From Ignavibacteria bacterium UBA961 (GTDB lineage: Bacteria > Bacteroidota > Ignavibacteria > Kapaibacteriales > UBA961), in the NCBI GenBank assembly GCA_002293005.1, contig DBCJ01000078.1, forward strand, positions 1 through 7,648: DNA of 7,648 nt, in the 5' to 3' direction. Below, one piece after another: positions 6,903 through 7,648 of this stretch. Positions within the stretch are counted from its first letter, which is position 1. Every line of letters begins with the position of its first letter. The notes below the pieces were generated by a model that was not told where the DNA came from, did not search any database, and saw nothing but the letters and a program-made list of their open reading frames with translations. Position numbers and translations under genes: made by a program.

Positions 6903-7648
6903 GCAGAATAGAACCTATGTTTGAGAAACTGTGAAAGTTTTACAAGAAGAATCAATGCCGGTACTTCAATGAGTGGACCTATCACTCCGACAAATGCCTG
7001 AGGTGAATGAATACCAAAAAGAGCTATCGAAACAGCAATTGCCAATTCAAAGTTATTGCCGGTCGCAGTGAATGAAATGGCAGTATTCTTGTCATATGGC
7101 ACATTCAATGACTTAGCACATATGAAACTCACCAAAAACATGAAGATGAAATAGATCAATAGTGGAATAGCAATTGTCATCACTTCAAAAGGCAATTGCA
7201 TGATTGATTCACCTTTCACCGAAAACATGATGATGATAGTGAATAATAATGCATATAAGGTCATTGGTGAAATGGCAGGTATGAATCTCCGATTATACCA
7301 ATCCGTCCCTTTGAATCTGGGAAGTATGACACTTGATGCATATCCAAATGCAAAAGGAATTCCCAAATAGATGATGACGCTATATGCGATATCGGAAAAT
7401 GGGATATCAATCATCGTGGATTGCAAACCAAACCAATCAGGCACAATGCTAATGAAGAACCATGCATAAGTACTATATGTCAGCAATTGAAAGATGCTAT
7501 TGAAAGCAACAAGCAAGGCGCCATATTCTCTATTGCCACCCGCCAGATCATTCCATACAATTACCATTGCGATACAACGAGCCAAGCCTATCAGAATCAA
7601 TCCCATCATATACTCAGGTTTGTCTGAAAGGAAGAACATCGCCAAGCC
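6899..7648 (-). CDS. acr3: ACR3-family arsenite efflux permease, partial (N-terminus beyond window)
   Basis: The 249 residues in the window match the C-terminal part of ACR3 transporters, which usually have about 350 residues and 10 membrane spans; roughly 95-100 N-terminal residues lie outside. About seven hydrophobic segments are visible. Family signatures include PEYM, GLARCIAMVIVWNDLA, the NSIFQ stretch, NNFELAIAV and IGPLIEVP. The Cys in LARC and the Glu in IEVP correspond to the residues known to be essential for arsenite transport in this family. The protein exports arsenite across the inner membrane using the proton motive force. The frame continues through the right edge: the TTG at 7645 is an internal Leu codon and not a start. 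No ArsR-type regulator is visible, so any regulator is expected upstream, outside the window. Confidence 0.95.
   Translation of the reverse strand, partial: GLAMFFLSDKPEYMMGLILIGLARCIAMVIVWNDLAGGNREYGALLVAFNSIFQLLTYSTYAWFFISIVPDWFGLQSTMIDIPFSDIAYSVIIYLGIPFAFGYASSVILPRFKGTDWYNRRFIPAISPMTLYALLFTIIIMFSVKGESIMQLPFEVMTIAIPLLIYFIFMFLVSFICAKSLNVPYDKNTAISFTATGNNFELAIAVSIALFGIHSPQAFVGVIGPLIEVPALILLVKLSQFLKHRFYSA

Noticed and set aside
1..7648. CRISPR array, tRNA, rRNA, insertion sequence or attachment site
   Set aside because: I saw no regularly spaced repeats, tRNA-like cloverleaf, transposase or integrase motifs on either strand.

Overview
The window most likely comes from the Bacteroidota/Chlorobi (FCB) side of the bacteria, probably a Kapabacteria- or Ignavibacteria-like lineage. 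The strongest evidence is a type IX secretion (T9SS) sorting tail at the end of the 737-aa protein on the minus strand. Supporting evidence is an Omp28-like secreted thioredoxin-fold module, a PD40/OmpA-like envelope protein in the style of that lineage, the lack of clear Shine-Dalgarno sequences, and two matches to the Bacteroidota -7 promoter element TAnnTTTG. The lineage below phylum is inference.

Layout. Positions 1 to about 260 hold a GC-richer segment (about 57% GC over 61-180, against roughly 40-47% in two samples taken inside the first gene) with no convincing gene. Next come two plus-strand genes separated by 2 nt: a PD40-repeat envelope protein with degenerate OmpA-like segments (304-2112), and trmN6, a tRNA1(Val) A37 N6-methyltransferase (2115-2834). 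The rest is on the minus strand. Read in transcription order from the right edge it contains a partial acr3 arsenite efflux permease (6899-7648), thioredoxin-type arsC (6483-6902), a T9SS-secreted Omp28/thioredoxin-like protein (4216-6429) and an exported alpha/beta hydrolase (2819-4219). The trmN6 and hydrolase genes converge and overlap by 16 nt, so there is no intergenic terminator between them.

How the genes work together. acr3 and arsC overlap by ATGA and form a standard arsenic detoxification pair: ArsC reduces arsenate to arsenite with thioredoxin as reductant, and Acr3 exports the arsenite. The next two minus-strand genes are also joined by an ATGA overlap. A candidate promoter in the 53-nt gap after arsC suggests they can be expressed separately from the ars genes. 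Both encode exported proteins, and both carry a CxxC motif, which raises a weak possibility of redox partnership.

I did not find a clear new biological system. The points most worth a second look are the left-edge segment, the CxxC next to the hydrolase's catalytic histidine, and the heavily degenerated OmpA-like parts of the PD40 protein.
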